From Bacteroidales bacterium (lineage in GTDB: Bacteria > Bacteroidota > Bacteroidia > Bacteroidales > UBA932): a stretch of 64,000 nt of DNA. The notes under the pieces are model-generated. The model did no database searches and was not told the DNA's origin. It saw nothing but the letters and a program-made list of their open reading frames with translations. Made by a program: the position numbers and the translations under genes. Below, piece by piece: positions 31,706 to 40,774 of the stretch (position 1 is its first letter; each line of letters begins with the position of its first letter). Location of the stretch: the NCBI GenBank assembly GCA_017614795.1, contig JAGABD010000111.1:1-64000 (forward strand), written 5' to 3'.

Positions 31706-34700
31706 CTAGAATCTGAAGTAAACGTTAAGCATATAGTTGAGACCGCAGTAATAGAAATACTTGGAGTCGAAGCGGTAGTAGCGCTTGTAGTACTTGGTAT
31801 TGTCTATCAGACGGGTCTGCTCGTAACCGCCGGTGCGGATGTCGGTGGCGTTCAGCAGGTTCTTCACGCTGAAGTTGAAGCCAAGCTGGTACTTGTAGTG
31901 GATGAACCAGCTCTTGCCCACCGAAGCGTTGACGAGAGTGAAGGGTTTGAACTTCTCCTGGGCGCACATATACTCGACCTCCTCGGGATCCTCGGTAAGG
32001 TCGGGACCCGCGCAGGCGTAGTCGGTGCGGTAGAGAGGATTCATATCCATATAGGCGTTCGCGAAGCGCTCGATGTCGGCTTCCACGAACCAGTAGTTCT
32101 TGCTCCAGCTGAGTCCGATGCTCGAACCGAACTGGGGAGTTCCCGGCACGTAGTGCTGCTTGAACTTGCCGTCCGCGGTAGGATGGCTCATCCAGTAGGG
32201 CACCAGTTCATCCTTCATTATGACCTTGTCGCTGTTGTCGACGGTCTGGGTCATACGGGGATTGGAGGTGTAGATGTACTGGCCGAGGCTGAGGGCTCCC
32301 TGAACCGAGAGGTTGGGAATGGGAAGCGGGGCCTTGAAGCCGAGTTCCACACCCATATGCCTCTGGTCGATGCCGGTGAGGGCGAAGTTCGTGAACGCGT
32401 TCTGCAGGTCATCGTACACGCTCATCAGGTCCGTCTGGTCCTTGATGGTGGTGTAGAATCCGGTGACGCGCAGGTTGTAGCCGTTCATGAACAGCTGGTA
32501 GTTGATGTCGGTCGAGAAGGTCTTGGAAACGGTGAGACCGTCCATCACGGAGTTGCGGGTGCGGGGCGAAACGAACGCCTGGGTGAAGCGCGGAGCGTCG
32601 CGGTAGTAGCCGATGTTCGCGTAGAACTTGTGGCTGCCGTTAAGCACGTAGTTGACACCCGCCTTCACGCCGGAGGTGAGGAAGCTCTGGTGTTCGCTCT
32701 CTCCCTGGGAATTGTCGGGGAAGAGACCCTTCTTCCAGATACCCTCGCGCCAGAAGGTGTTGCGGCCGAGCTTGAGGGCGAGGTTGCCGCTCAGGTTGCC
32801 TTCCGCGAACTTGGCGTTGAGCCAGCCCTCGGTATTGCGCACGTGGGCGTAGTAGTCGTAGCCGTACTTGTCGCCCTTCTTCACCTTCTGGGCTTCGCCG
32901 TGGGCGTTGTAGTAGTCAAGGTCGTTCTGCACTGCGCCGTAGTCGGAAGCGAAGTCGCGCTCCGCGAAGTTGTCGATGTTCACGAAGTAGTCGCCGCCGA
33001 GAAGGTCCGCAACGATGGTGTAGTATTCGGTACGGTTGACCTTGGTGTTGAATCCGCCGGCGAGCTTGAGCCAGGGAGCGACCTTGTACTGCGCCGAGAT
33101 GGCGAAGTTGAAGTCGCGCTGGTCGACGCGGCGCTCCTGCTGCACGTACTTGGAGCGGATCTTTCCGTCCTCGTCTACGCTCTGGGCGTTGATCTCGTAC
33201 ATCTTGTCCCAGTTCACGTGCACGTAGTCGTTGTACGCCTTGGGATTGGTCCAGATTTCACGTGTCCAGGCAGCCTTCTCCTCGTTCACGCGCTTGAGGT
33301 CCTCGTTGTCGCTGAGGTAGTAGCTCGGGAGGTTGCGGTAGTAGTCCGGACGGGGGTCCTGGGCGTCGTACCAGTCGAGCGCGGTCGCTCCGTTGTGGCC
33401 GAAGCGGAAGAGCGCTGTGGCCGACATCTGGAAGCGGTCGTTGGGAGTGAAGTCGTATTTGAGCCAGGTGATGGGCTCGTGGGTGCGCGCCTCGCGGGAG
33501 TTGCGCATCTTGCCGCCCTGGTAACCCCAGTTGGAGTTGTACATATTGTCGCCGATGAGGTCGTAGACCTCCTGCGTGGAAGCGTTCTGCTTGCCGCGGC
33601 GGCCCGGAGTGCCCATAAGGCCGAAGCCGAGCTTGTGGACGTCGTTGAACTTCTTCTCCACGGAGCCGTAGTATGCGAAGGAACGGTAGTAGACGCCGTC
33701 GATCCAGTCGTTGCCGCCGAGACGGGCGCTCACGTTGAACGCGTAGGCCCAGCCGTTGTCCTGCATTCCGCTGGCGTAGGATGCCATAAGGCGGAGGCGG
33801 TAGAATGCGGTGTTGGTGAGGGCGCCGACGCGGAAGCCGTTGCGAACGGAAGTGGCGTTGCCGAAGATGTTGGTCGCGCCGTTGAAGCCGCTCCAGCCGT
33901 AGTCGGTCATCTCGTTGCCGACGGTGGATTCCTTGCCGCGAGTGGCCTCGTTAAGGCCGCTCCAGAGCGAGAAGGGACCGTATCCCGTGAGTGCATCGTT
34001 CATCTTCACGCCCGCGAGGAAGACATCCTGCGCCTGGCTTTCGTAGCCGCGGTTCTTGAAGCGGATGGCTCCCCAGTTGTAACCGGCCACGCTGGTAAAC
34101 ACGTCGTTGCTGCCGAAGAGCACGGTGGGGCTGTCGTTGTAGCCCGAGTCGTCCATATCGAATTCCTGGAGCGAGGCGTCTTCAGCGTTGTCGATAACCT
34201 GGGAAGGAGTGAGCGAGAGCTTGAACATATTCTTCACGTAGCCGTCGTTCACGGTCAGGTTGATCTGGTTGGCGTAGAAGTCGGGGGCCTCGATCTGGAG
34301 GGTGTAGGCTCCGTCGGGAACGCCGTTGATGTTGAAGTTGCCTTCATTGTCGGTGACGACGGTCGCGAGTTCGGAAGCTCCCGAATAGACGTGCACCCTG
34401 GCGCCTTCGATGGCCGCCTTGGCGGCGCGGTTGACTATCGTACCCTTGATTCCGCCGGTATATTCCCCGAGGGTCACGCCCGAACCGCGCGCAGGCTCAT
34501 TGAGACCGGCAGCGGCGATTTCAGACAGCGGAACCACGGGGGCGGGAGCGGCCTGCTGCGAAGCCTTCGCCTCCTCTGCCGCCGCTGCTGCCTGCACCGG
34601 ATGCTTCTCGGTGAAGTTGAAGTAGTACAGCGTACCGATGGTGGCCGAACCGTAGGCGAAGTATCCCTTCTCGTCGCCAGTCATCTTCTGGTCGCTGAGG

Positions 34701-35845
34701 GTACCGCGAAGGTCGACGTACACTCCAAGAGGCCCGGAAATCCTGTAGGATCCGAGGAAACCTCCTCCCACTCCGAACGAACCGTTCCCGCTGGGGATGC
34801 CGATCGCAGGAATCGCCGAAGCGTAGAGAGAGAGGCTCAGGGGATTCTCCTTTTCCATGCCGAAGAACAGTACGGGCACGTCCACGAGGAGGTCGAGAGG
34901 CATCGACACATAGTCATATCCATATTTGCCATTGAGAGCTGCGCCGTGAAGGCCGTTGATGCCGAAGCGCGCTCCGAGGGTGTTGGTGAGCCATTTTCCT
35001 CCGAAAATCTGGATGCCCGGGAATCCCGCCTTGATGTCGGGAAGCTGACGCCTGAGGCCGTCCGCTCCGAGAGTGACGCCGAGACCTATTCCCTGGAACC
35101 AGCCTTCCTTGAGGCCGAGCACCTGGCCGGGATAATATCCTTCAGCAACCTTGAATTCGGGCCATACAGGTGCGGGAGCCGCTTCCTGGGAAGCTCTCGC
35201 CTCGCCTGCCGCCACGCCGCCTGCCGGACGCTTGCTGGTGCCGGGATTGTCCAAATAATACTGGGCGCCTACCGTAACTGAGCCTAGAGCGTAACGGCCG
35301 CCGTAGAGGTTGCCTGTGACACTCTGCCTGAGCAGGGTTCCCCTCACATCGACGAATGCGCCCCAGGGACCCGAGATGCGCCAGGTTCCGAGGAAACCTC
35401 CGCCGAGCCCGAGAGAACCATATCCGCTGGGGATGCCCCACGCAGTATTCACGGAAGCATAGAGCGAAAGTCCGAGAGGACTCTGCTTGTCCCAGCCCAG
35501 TAACAGCGACGGGATGTCGACGAGGACGTCGACGGGTAACGAGAAGAACTCGTAGCCGTATCCTCCATCGAAACCGGCACCGTGCAGGCCGTTGATGCCG
35601 AAGCGCACGCCGAACGCCGGAGAAATCCATTTTCCGCCGTAAAGCTGCAACGCCGGGAATCCTGCTTTCAAGTCAGGGCTGCCCCCTCTGAGGCCGTCGG
35701 CCCCGACGGTCAATCCTGCGCCGGCACCCGCGAACCAGCCGTCCAGAGGATCGAGCAGCTTCACAGGGTCCTGTGCCTTCGCGGCGAATGCCGCTATCAG
35801 CGCCAGCGAGAATGCGATGAACAGTTTTTTGAACATATCGAACAT
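31706..35845 (-). CDS. TonB-dependent receptor with two N-terminal OmpA-like barrel domains
   Basis: This large 1379-residue outer-membrane protein has a signal peptide (about 1-25), then two tandem copies of a beta-barrel-like domain (about 30-230 and 242-441) and a carboxypeptidase-D regulatory domain (about 458-545, GGIKGTIVNRAAKAAIEGA). The plug-like region includes SVAGYNWGAIRFKNRGYES and the long TonB barrel ends in YMLNVYFRF. The duplicated domains resemble the N-terminal barrel of Bacteroidota OmpA proteins (GWFAGAGAGLTVGADGL, GGKWISPAFGVRFGINGL). The gene abuts the EEP nuclease gene with no gap and precedes the DUF5689 lipoprotein by 5 bp. Imported substrate unknown; nuclease neighbours suggest oligonucleotides. 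A second Met three codons in is an alternative start. Confidence 0.9.
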   Translation of the reverse strand: MFDMFKKLFIAFSLALIAAFAAKAQDPVKLLDPLDGWFAGAGAGLTVGADGLRGGSPDLKAGFPALQLYGGKWISPAFGVRFGINGLHGAGFDGGYGYEFFSLPVDVLVDIPSLLLGWDKQSPLGLSLYASVNTAWGIPSGYGSLGLGGGFLGTWRISGPWGAFVDVRGTLLRQSVTGNLYGGRYALGSVTVGAQYYLDNPGTSKRPAGGVAAGEARASQEAAPAPVWPEFKVAEGYYPGQVLGLKEGWFQGIGLGVTLGADGLRRQLPDIKAGFPGIQIFGGKWLTNTLGARFGINGLHGAALNGKYGYDYVSMPLDLLVDVPVLFFGMEKENPLSLSLYASAIPAIGIPSGNGSFGVGGGFLGSYRISGPLGVYVDLRGTLSDQKMTGDEKGYFAYGSATIGTLYYFNFTEKHPVQAAAAAEEAKASQQAAPAPVVPLSEIAAAGLNEPARGSGVTLGEYTGGIKGTIVNRAAKAAIEGARVHVYSGASELATVVTDNEGNFNINGVPDGAYTLQIEAPDFYANQINLTVNDGYVKNMFKLSLTPSQVIDNAEDASLQEFDMDDSGYNDSPTVLFGSNDVFTSVAGYNWGAIRFKNRGYESQAQDVFLAGVKMNDALTGYGPFSLWSGLNEATRGKESTVGNEMTDYGWSGFNGATNIFGNATSVRNGFRVGALTNTAFYRLRLMASYASGMQDNGWAYAFNVSARLGGNDWIDGVYYRSFAYYGSVEKKFNDVHKLGFGLMGTPGRRGKQNASTQEVYDLIGDNMYNSNWGYQGGKMRNSREARTHEPITWLKYDFTPNDRFQMSATALFRFGHNGATALDWYDAQDPRPDYYRNLPSYYLSDNEDLKRVNEEKAAWTREIWTNPKAYNDYVHVNWDKMYEINAQSVDEDGKIRSKYVQQERRVDQRDFNFAISAQYKVAPWLKLAGGFNTKVNRTEYYTIVADLLGGDYFVNIDNFAERDFASDYGAVQNDLDYYNAHGEAQKVKKGDKYGYDYYAHVRNTEGWLNAKFAEGNLSGNLALKLGRNTFWREGIWKKGLFPDNSQGESEHQSFLTSGVKAGVNYVLNGSHKFYANIGYYRDAPRFTQAFVSPRTRNSVMDGLTVSKTFSTDINYQLFMNGYNLRVTGFYTTIKDQTDLMSVYDDLQNAFTNFALTGIDQRHMGVELGFKAPLPIPNLSVQGALSLGQYIYTSNPRMTQTVDNSDKVIMKDELVPYWMSHPTADGKFKQHYVPGTPQFGSSIGLSWSKNYWFVEADIERFANAYMDMNPLYRTDYACAGPDLTEDPEEVEYMCAQEKFKPFTLVNASVGKSWFIHYKYQLGFNFSVKNLLNATDIRTGGYEQTRLIDNTKYYKRYYRFDSKYFYYCGLNYMLNVYFRF
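34523..35758 (-). repeat. Tandem coding duplication in the TonB receptor
   Basis: Residues 30-241 and 242-441 of the receptor are two copies of one unit. Over the first 150 aligned positions, which need no gap, I count 89 identities (59%). The linkers are duplicated as well: ARASQEAAPAPV ends copy one and AKASQQAAPAPV ends copy two. The conserved stretch RFGINGLHGA occurs in both. Confidence 0.93.
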
Positions 35846-36916
35846 TTATTTTTTAGATACAACTATATAGGTAGGATAGTGGTCGGAGTATCCGTTGGTC
35901 CACGCACCGCCGGAGAAGGTACGCAGGGGCGTGCCCTTGTACTGTCCGCTCTGGTTGGTCATGAAGTCCTTGTGGAACACTCTGCCGTAATATCCCTTCT
36001 TGTTTATCTTCTGGATCTTGAGGCCCTTGCCCGCCACCACCGCGTGGTTTACGAGGATGATATCGTAGATATTGCCCTCTCCGCGATAGTACAGCGAACT
36101 GTAGCCCGCCTTGAACATGCTCAGGAACGGAGAATAGAAGTCCGTCTCCTGCACTTTCTTTATATCCTCCACGCCGTGCATGAACGTGGTCATGCTGGCG
36201 TCGGTGGGATTGTCGTTCATATCGCCCATAACCACCAGCTTGATGCCGGGGAACTCCTTCTCCATCTTCATCGCATCGTCGTAGATGATTTCCGCGCCGC
36301 GGGGACGAAGGTCCGCGCCCTTGCCGCCGAGCCTCGAAGGAAGGTGGGCGACGTAGATGCCGAACATCTCGTCGTTGATGGTTCCGCGCACGAAGAGGAT
36401 GTCACGAGTCTTGAAGTTGTTCATTTCCTGCTGGGTCCACGCGCTGAAGTCGATGCTGGAAGGCAGGAAGGTGAACGGGATGGCGCGGCTCTCAATGAAC
36501 TTGAACTGTTCGGGCTTGTAGAAGAGAGCCACGTCCACGCCACGGCGGTCCGGGCTGTCGTAATGCACAATCTGATAGTTGGCGTCAGCAATCGCAGGCT
36601 CGTTCACGAGGTCCTCGAGCACGTGGCGGTTCTCGATTTCGCTCACACCGAGGATCGTGTGATAGCGGCCGTTGTCGTCGCGCATGGCGCGTATCACGCG
36701 TGCCATATTCTTCAGTTTGCTCTGATATTTCGCCTCCGTCCACTGGTTCTGTCCGTCGGGAAGATACTGGTAGTCGTTCTTCCCTTCGTCGTGATAGGTG
36801 TCGAAGAGGTTTTCGAGGTTGTAGAAGCCGATAACATAACTTCTCGACTTCTGTGCCCAGGCGCCCGTAACGAGGAGCGCGAGCGCTATTATGGTGATGA
36901 TTCTTTTCATCTTCAT
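35846..36916 (-). CDS. Secreted endonuclease/exonuclease/phosphatase (EEP) family protein
   Basis: This 356-residue protein has a signal peptide (about 1-21, ending GAWAQ) and a DNase-I-like fold. Motifs are GFYNLENLFD (metal-site Asn/Glu), VSEIENRHVLEDL (catalytic Glu), VVMGDMNDNPTDASM (Asp/Asn pair) and the closing YSDHYPTYIVV (catalytic Asp-His). These residues fit a phosphodiesterase or nuclease exported to the periplasm or surface. It lies between a DRGH nuclease lipoprotein and a TonB receptor with gaps of 6 and 0 bp, which supports a shared role in nucleic acid breakdown. Some EEP relatives act on phospholipids or inositol phosphates instead. Confidence 0.87.
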   Translation of the reverse strand: MKMKRIITIIALALLVTGAWAQKSRSYVIGFYNLENLFDTYHDEGKNDYQYLPDGQNQWTEAKYQSKLKNMARVIRAMRDDNGRYHTILGVSEIENRHVLEDLVNEPAIADANYQIVHYDSPDRRGVDVALFYKPEQFKFIESRAIPFTFLPSSIDFSAWTQQEMNNFKTRDILFVRGTINDEMFGIYVAHLPSRLGGKGADLRPRGAEIIYDDAMKMEKEFPGIKLVVMGDMNDNPTDASMTTFMHGVEDIKKVQETDFYSPFLSMFKAGYSSLYYRGEGNIYDIILVNHAVVAGKGLKIQKINKKGYYGRVFHKDFMTNQSGQYKGTPLRTFSGGAWTNGYSDHYPTYIVVSKK

Positions 36917-36922
36917 ATCTGT

Positions 36923-38110
36923 TTACCACCACCAGCTTACGCCAGCGGGGTTCGTTTCTTCAATTTCCCTGGCCTTCGCATCGCCCACCACTGCCGGCAG
37001 GTTCGCGAAGAGGTCGTAACCGAGAATACTTTCCAATTGTCTTATCGACTTGCTGTAGGACTTCAGGTCGTTGCCGCTGCGGGGATACGACGTGTTGTGT
37101 GGGAGGTAGATCGCGCAGGCGGAATAGGTGCTGCCCGATTTGCTCAGCACCGCCTTCCAGTAGGCTGCGGGTATCGCGACCTGCTTGCCGTCGTTGTCGT
37201 GGGCGTAGCTGACCGCGCCCGTGCATCCCGTCGCCACATAAAGGGTGTCGGACTTGACAGCCCAGGTGCGCACCAGATTCTCGACGCCTACCCAGATCCC
37301 CTGGTTGAAACTCGAGTACTGGGGAGTCTGATTGGTGCCGTAGAAGGTCGATGCGTTGGCGGCGTCCGAGAAAGTGCGGTCGGCCGAAGGGAGCTGATGG
37401 CCGCGGTCGCATCCGTAGGAACCGAATCCGCGGGATGAAACCACCGGCTGCTGGTCGCGGGTGAGCAGAGGGTCTATCTGCCAGTCGTCCGAACGGCTGA
37501 CGCTGCCCTTGTATCCGCCTATCATCGGGTATGCCACCCACTTTGCCACCAGGTTATCGTAGTCCCAGTAGAAGGAGTAGTTGCGCACCGAGGTGTTCCT
37601 CCAGGTCATGCTTCTGTTGAAGAAGTCGTAGGCATCGGTCTCGGAAGTGGCGGGGAGTTCCAGCCATCCGAGTTTCGTGGCCCTGACGCCGGAGTTGGCG
37701 GCTCGCACGTCCCTGGTCCCCTTCTGCGTGAAGAGGATATCGGACTTGCCGCCCTCGCCGGTGACCTTCACCAGCACGCTGCGGCTTTCTTCCGCCGTAT
37801 TGGCTTCCCATTCGAGAAGAACGTTGCGCTTCGACCCGGACCCCTTCTTGGTATTGACGCTGGCCCATCCGGACTGGGAGCCCTGGAAAGCGAGCGAAAT
37901 GGTCCAGTCGCCTTCGGCCTCGATGACGAGGAACTGGCTGTCCCCGTGGCCGTTGACGTTGCACGGAGCCGGATTTGTCACGATCGTCAGGTACGGAGCC
38001 GCAATCTTCTTCTCGGCCTCCTGCTTCCCGCAGGACACCACGCCCTGCAGCAGCGCCGCGAAGAGCGCCGCCGCTGCAAGTCTATGGAGTATCCTGGAAG
38101 TCATCGACAA
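36923..38110 (-). CDS. BACON-domain DNA/RNA non-specific endonuclease lipoprotein
   Basis: This 395-residue surface lipoprotein has lipobox VVSC (about Cys27) and a BACON-like beta-sandwich (about 38-130, with FLVIEAEGDWTISLAFQ). A NUC-family nuclease domain follows (about 160-370). The catalytic DRGH is at 235-238 in GCDRGHQLPSADRTF, followed by the metal-binding Asn block YGTNQTPQYSSFNQGIW. The enzyme cuts DNA and RNA with little sequence preference. BACON domains usually bind glycans or act as spacers on the cell surface. The gene is second in an operon behind the OB-fold lipoprotein (7-bp gap) and 6 bp before the EEP nuclease gene. Confidence 0.92.
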   Translation of the reverse strand: MSMTSRILHRLAAAALFAALLQGVVSCGKQEAEKKIAAPYLTIVTNPAPCNVNGHGDSQFLVIEAEGDWTISLAFQGSQSGWASVNTKKGSGSKRNVLLEWEANTAEESRSVLVKVTGEGGKSDILFTQKGTRDVRAANSGVRATKLGWLELPATSETDAYDFFNRSMTWRNTSVRNYSFYWDYDNLVAKWVAYPMIGGYKGSVSRSDDWQIDPLLTRDQQPVVSSRGFGSYGCDRGHQLPSADRTFSDAANASTFYGTNQTPQYSSFNQGIWVGVENLVRTWAVKSDTLYVATGCTGAVSYAHDNDGKQVAIPAAYWKAVLSKSGSTYSACAIYLPHNTSYPRSGNDLKSYSKSIRQLESILGYDLFANLPAVVGDAKAREIEETNPAGVSWWW

Positions 38111-38117
38111 ATGGAGT

Positions 38118-40625
38118 TTATTCGTAGGTGAGCACCATCTTGGCTATCTGGGTGTTCTTGTTGGTGACGTAGATGTAGTACATCGTGTCCGCCTCGCCGT
38201 CGAGCTCATAGGTATGGGCGACACCCTGGGTGGACCAGACTTCGTAAGTCGCCGCGGGAGTCGTCGTCACGTACGTGGCAGCCGTTGCGGACGAACTGAT
38301 GCCGACCTGAGTGCTGGTGGAATGTCCGGTGCTGCCGGTAGCGACCACTTTCTTGAGAGCCTTGCCGGCCACGACGGGAAGTCCGAGAGAAGTTGTAGCC
38401 TTCATCATCAGATACTTGCCGCTGGCAGTCGTATAGATGTTCTGGCCGAACACGAATGAATACTCGACCTGATCTTCCTGCGCCTTGCAAGTGAATGTAC
38501 CACCTGCATTGTCTCCTGTAGGCCAGTCTGCACTGACACCTGCGGAAGCCCTGCCTCCAGAGAAGTCGAAGGTGAGAGTGACGGGCTCTCCGCCACCGCT
38601 CGCGCCCGCAGCCTTCTTCTGGGTGATTACCACGGTGAAGCTGTTGGGAGTCGCCGCTGCGGCAGTGCTGACTACCACGTTGTAGACCTTGGCGTTCTCG
38701 GTGTCGGTATTCTCGGGGAATGTCACGGTGACGGTAGCCGCGCCGTTTCCGGCAGCGGGAGCCACTGTCACGCCGTTGGTGGCGCAAGTCGCAGTCCAGT
38801 CGACATTGCCGCCCACGTTGAAACTCGCCTGGGTGTCGGCGGCATTCGCCGAGATTTCAGTAGCGCTGACGCTGAGGAGCGGAGCGTCGCTGGCCTCGAT
38901 GGCGGTGAGGATGAGATTGTGAAGTTTCTCGCCACCGGTCGTGGTGTTGGAACCGGCGAAATAACCGGTGACCTTCACCTGCTTGTCCTTGAAGGAATCC
39001 ACGTTAAGCGAAGCTGCAGGCTGCTGGATGCTTCCCTTCGTCGTCGCTCCCGCCACCGCAAGGTTGTAATATGTGGTGGTTCCTGCGGTGTTGGTGCTCG
39101 TGGTGAGCGTGCCGGTGAAGCTTACGTACTCGTAAGTGGTTGCAGTATAAGTGTCGAATCCGGAAGTTATATCCTTCACCTGAGGATAGGTCACGGGGTT
39201 GTTGCTGGACACGATGCTCACGTCCTCCTTTGCGAAGGTGAGTTCGGGAAGTCCGCGGTAGGTCGCTTTCGCGCCCTTGAGGTTGATCTTGTCGCCGATG
39301 GCAGCGGTGGTCTCGCCATAGGCATAGAGCGTGGTGGTGCCGTCGCTGATCATAAGACCTCCCTGCGAACGTCCGGTCACGAGAGCGCCCTTGTTATACT
39401 CGAAGAGGTCGTTGTCGGCAAGCGCGGCCGCCTCGGCGAGAGACTCGCAGGCCTTTGCCGCCACATACGGCGTGTCGCCGGTATCTTCCTTGTTCACCAC
39501 GACGTTCCTGATTTCCCAGGTTCCTGCCTTGGTGGCGGTGGAAGTGTAGACGAACGCGAGTTTGATCTTGTGTCCTATGAAGTCCTTGAGGCTGATGTTG
39601 CCCGAAGACACGAAGGTGTAATTGGTAGGATATACAGGAATCTTCACCTGCTTGTACTCGCCGCCGTCCTTGCTGATGTAGAGCGACACTTCCTGGGAAA
39701 TGGAGGTGAAGTAGTTGCCTGCGTGGTCGAATACGAGCGTCGCGGCGGTCTGGTTTGTCAGGTCGATTTCGGGGCTGATGAGCCAGGCTTCGGAAGCATT
39801 GTTGGTGCTGCTGACATAAGCGGTCGCCTTGGCGCACTTGTAGTTGCTGTCGAAGTTCCAGATGCTGGTGAGAGTTCCGGACTTGATCTGCTGGGTGAAC
39901 GAGCCGAGGCTTGTCGCGAAGGTTTCGCTGAAGACATTCGCGCCCGGATCGGGTCCTGCGGGAGCCGTGAACTTGAGGATCGTGCCCTTCTCCATCTCGT
40001 GGGTCTGCTTGCCGCTGGATGCGGTGTAGAGCTTGTAGCGTCCCTTCACCCTGGCGACACCGCCCTCGACGAGCTGGTCCTTGAAGGCATCCCAGTTGAG
40101 AGGCTGGTAGATTTCGAGCTCGTTGGTTCCTTCCTTGATCCAGAAGTACTTGTACTGGGTGTTGATGCCGCTGATCGCGCCTTCGACTATCCAATCCTTC
40201 TGGGTATCGGCCTTCTGGATGAACTCGGAAACGGAAACCAGCAGAGCGTCTTCCTCGTTGCCCTTGGGTCCGCGCTGGGATATCACGATGATATCCTTCG
40301 AAAGGCCCCTGCCCGCCGTCGCGTAGACGGTCGCGGTACGGTTGTAGCCGTTGTTGCGGGTGACGGAGATGTCAAGATACTGCCAGCCGTCGGACGCCAG
40401 TCCCACGATGTGGTCGATACCGACGAAAGATGAATCGCAGGTAATGACCCAGTCGCGGTTCGCCTTGAGCTTCACCGTGGTGAAGTCGGCCCGGCTGTCG
40501 AATTTCAGGGTATCCTTGCTGAACCTGCAGTCCGGCCTCGAGATATCCTGCTCCTTCTCTTCGCAGGCGGTGAACGCTATCCCCGCGGCGGCAAAGAGAG
40601 TCAAGAATAAATACTTGAGTTTCAT
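38118..40625 (-). CDS. Multidomain BACON / OB-like / choice-of-anchor-J lipoprotein
   Basis: This 835-residue lipoprotein (lipobox FTAC, about Cys21) has these apparent domains: BACON-like (about 32-118), an OB-like domain (about 125-220, KDWIVEGAISGINTQYKYFW), a choice-of-anchor-J jelly roll (about 232-385, FSETFATSLGSF to TWEIRNVVV) and a second OB-like domain (about 390-560, GALVTGRSQGGLMISDG). A second BACON (about 565-655) and a C-terminal beta domain complete it. OB-like domains of this kind accompany the YhcR-type secreted nucleases. As first gene of the nuclease-receptor operon it may capture nucleic acid at the surface. The binding function is inferred. Confidence 0.78.
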   Translation of the reverse strand: MKLKYLFLTLFAAAGIAFTACEEKEQDISRPDCRFSKDTLKFDSRADFTTVKLKANRDWVITCDSSFVGIDHIVGLASDGWQYLDISVTRNNGYNRTATVYATAGRGLSKDIIVISQRGPKGNEEDALLVSVSEFIQKADTQKDWIVEGAISGINTQYKYFWIKEGTNELEIYQPLNWDAFKDQLVEGGVARVKGRYKLYTASSGKQTHEMEKGTILKFTAPAGPDPGANVFSETFATSLGSFTQQIKSGTLTSIWNFDSNYKCAKATAYVSSTNNASEAWLISPEIDLTNQTAATLVFDHAGNYFTSISQEVSLYISKDGGEYKQVKIPVYPTNYTFVSSGNISLKDFIGHKIKLAFVYTSTATKAGTWEIRNVVVNKEDTGDTPYVAAKACESLAEAAALADNDLFEYNKGALVTGRSQGGLMISDGTTTLYAYGETTAAIGDKINLKGAKATYRGLPELTFAKEDVSIVSSNNPVTYPQVKDITSGFDTYTATTYEYVSFTGTLTTSTNTAGTTTYYNLAVAGATTKGSIQQPAASLNVDSFKDKQVKVTGYFAGSNTTTGGEKLHNLILTAIEASDAPLLSVSATEISANAADTQASFNVGGNVDWTATCATNGVTVAPAAGNGAATVTVTFPENTDTENAKVYNVVVSTAAAATPNSFTVVITQKKAAGASGGGEPVTLTFDFSGGRASAGVSADWPTGDNAGGTFTCKAQEDQVEYSFVFGQNIYTTASGKYLMMKATTSLGLPVVAGKALKKVVATGSTGHSTSTQVGISSSATAATYVTTTPAATYEVWSTQGVAHTYELDGEADTMYYIYVTNKNTQIAKMVLTYE

Positions 40626-40679
40626 AATCGGGTTATTGTTGTTATAGTTTTGTGTCTCTTTTGTCTACGACAAAGTGTA

Positions 40680-40687
40680 CAAATATA
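40680..40687 (-). promoter_or_regulatory. -7 box of the OB/nuclease/TonB operon
   Basis: The minus strand reads TATATTTG, a perfect TAnnTTTG, with GTTG about 20 bp upstream as a weak -33. The leader of about 50 nt contains a small dyad TTTGTC-TAC-GACAAA (40660-40674). It lies between the terminator of the preceding unit and the ATG at 40625. Confidence 0.68.
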
Positions 40688-40717
40688 ACCAATATTCGCA
40701 ATAAATGCAACAACCAA

Positions 40718-40745
40718 AAAGCGCGGCCTTTGCAGGTCGCGCTTT
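40718..40745 (-). terminator. Rho-independent terminator
   Basis: Arms AAAGCGCGGCC (40718-40728) and GGTCGCGCTTT (40735-40745) form an 11-bp stem with one G-U pair. Read on the minus strand, the stem is followed by a run of T. It lies 30 bp after the stop of the BACON/OB lipoprotein gene and separates two transcription units. Confidence 0.85.
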
Positions 40746-40774
40746 GAGGAATAAACCCTTTCAGGTTCAGTGTT

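Noticed and set aside
31898..35281. Very long plus-strand frame opposite the TonB receptor
   Set aside because: Strong codon bias in GC-rich genes leaves antisense frames open; the translated sequence is Val/Glu/His-rich with no domain, while the minus strand encodes a complete receptor.
40660..40674. Dyad TTTGTC-TAC-GACAAA in the leader of the OB/nuclease operon as an operator
   Set aside because: Only 6-bp arms and downstream of the -7 box; too short to claim by itself.
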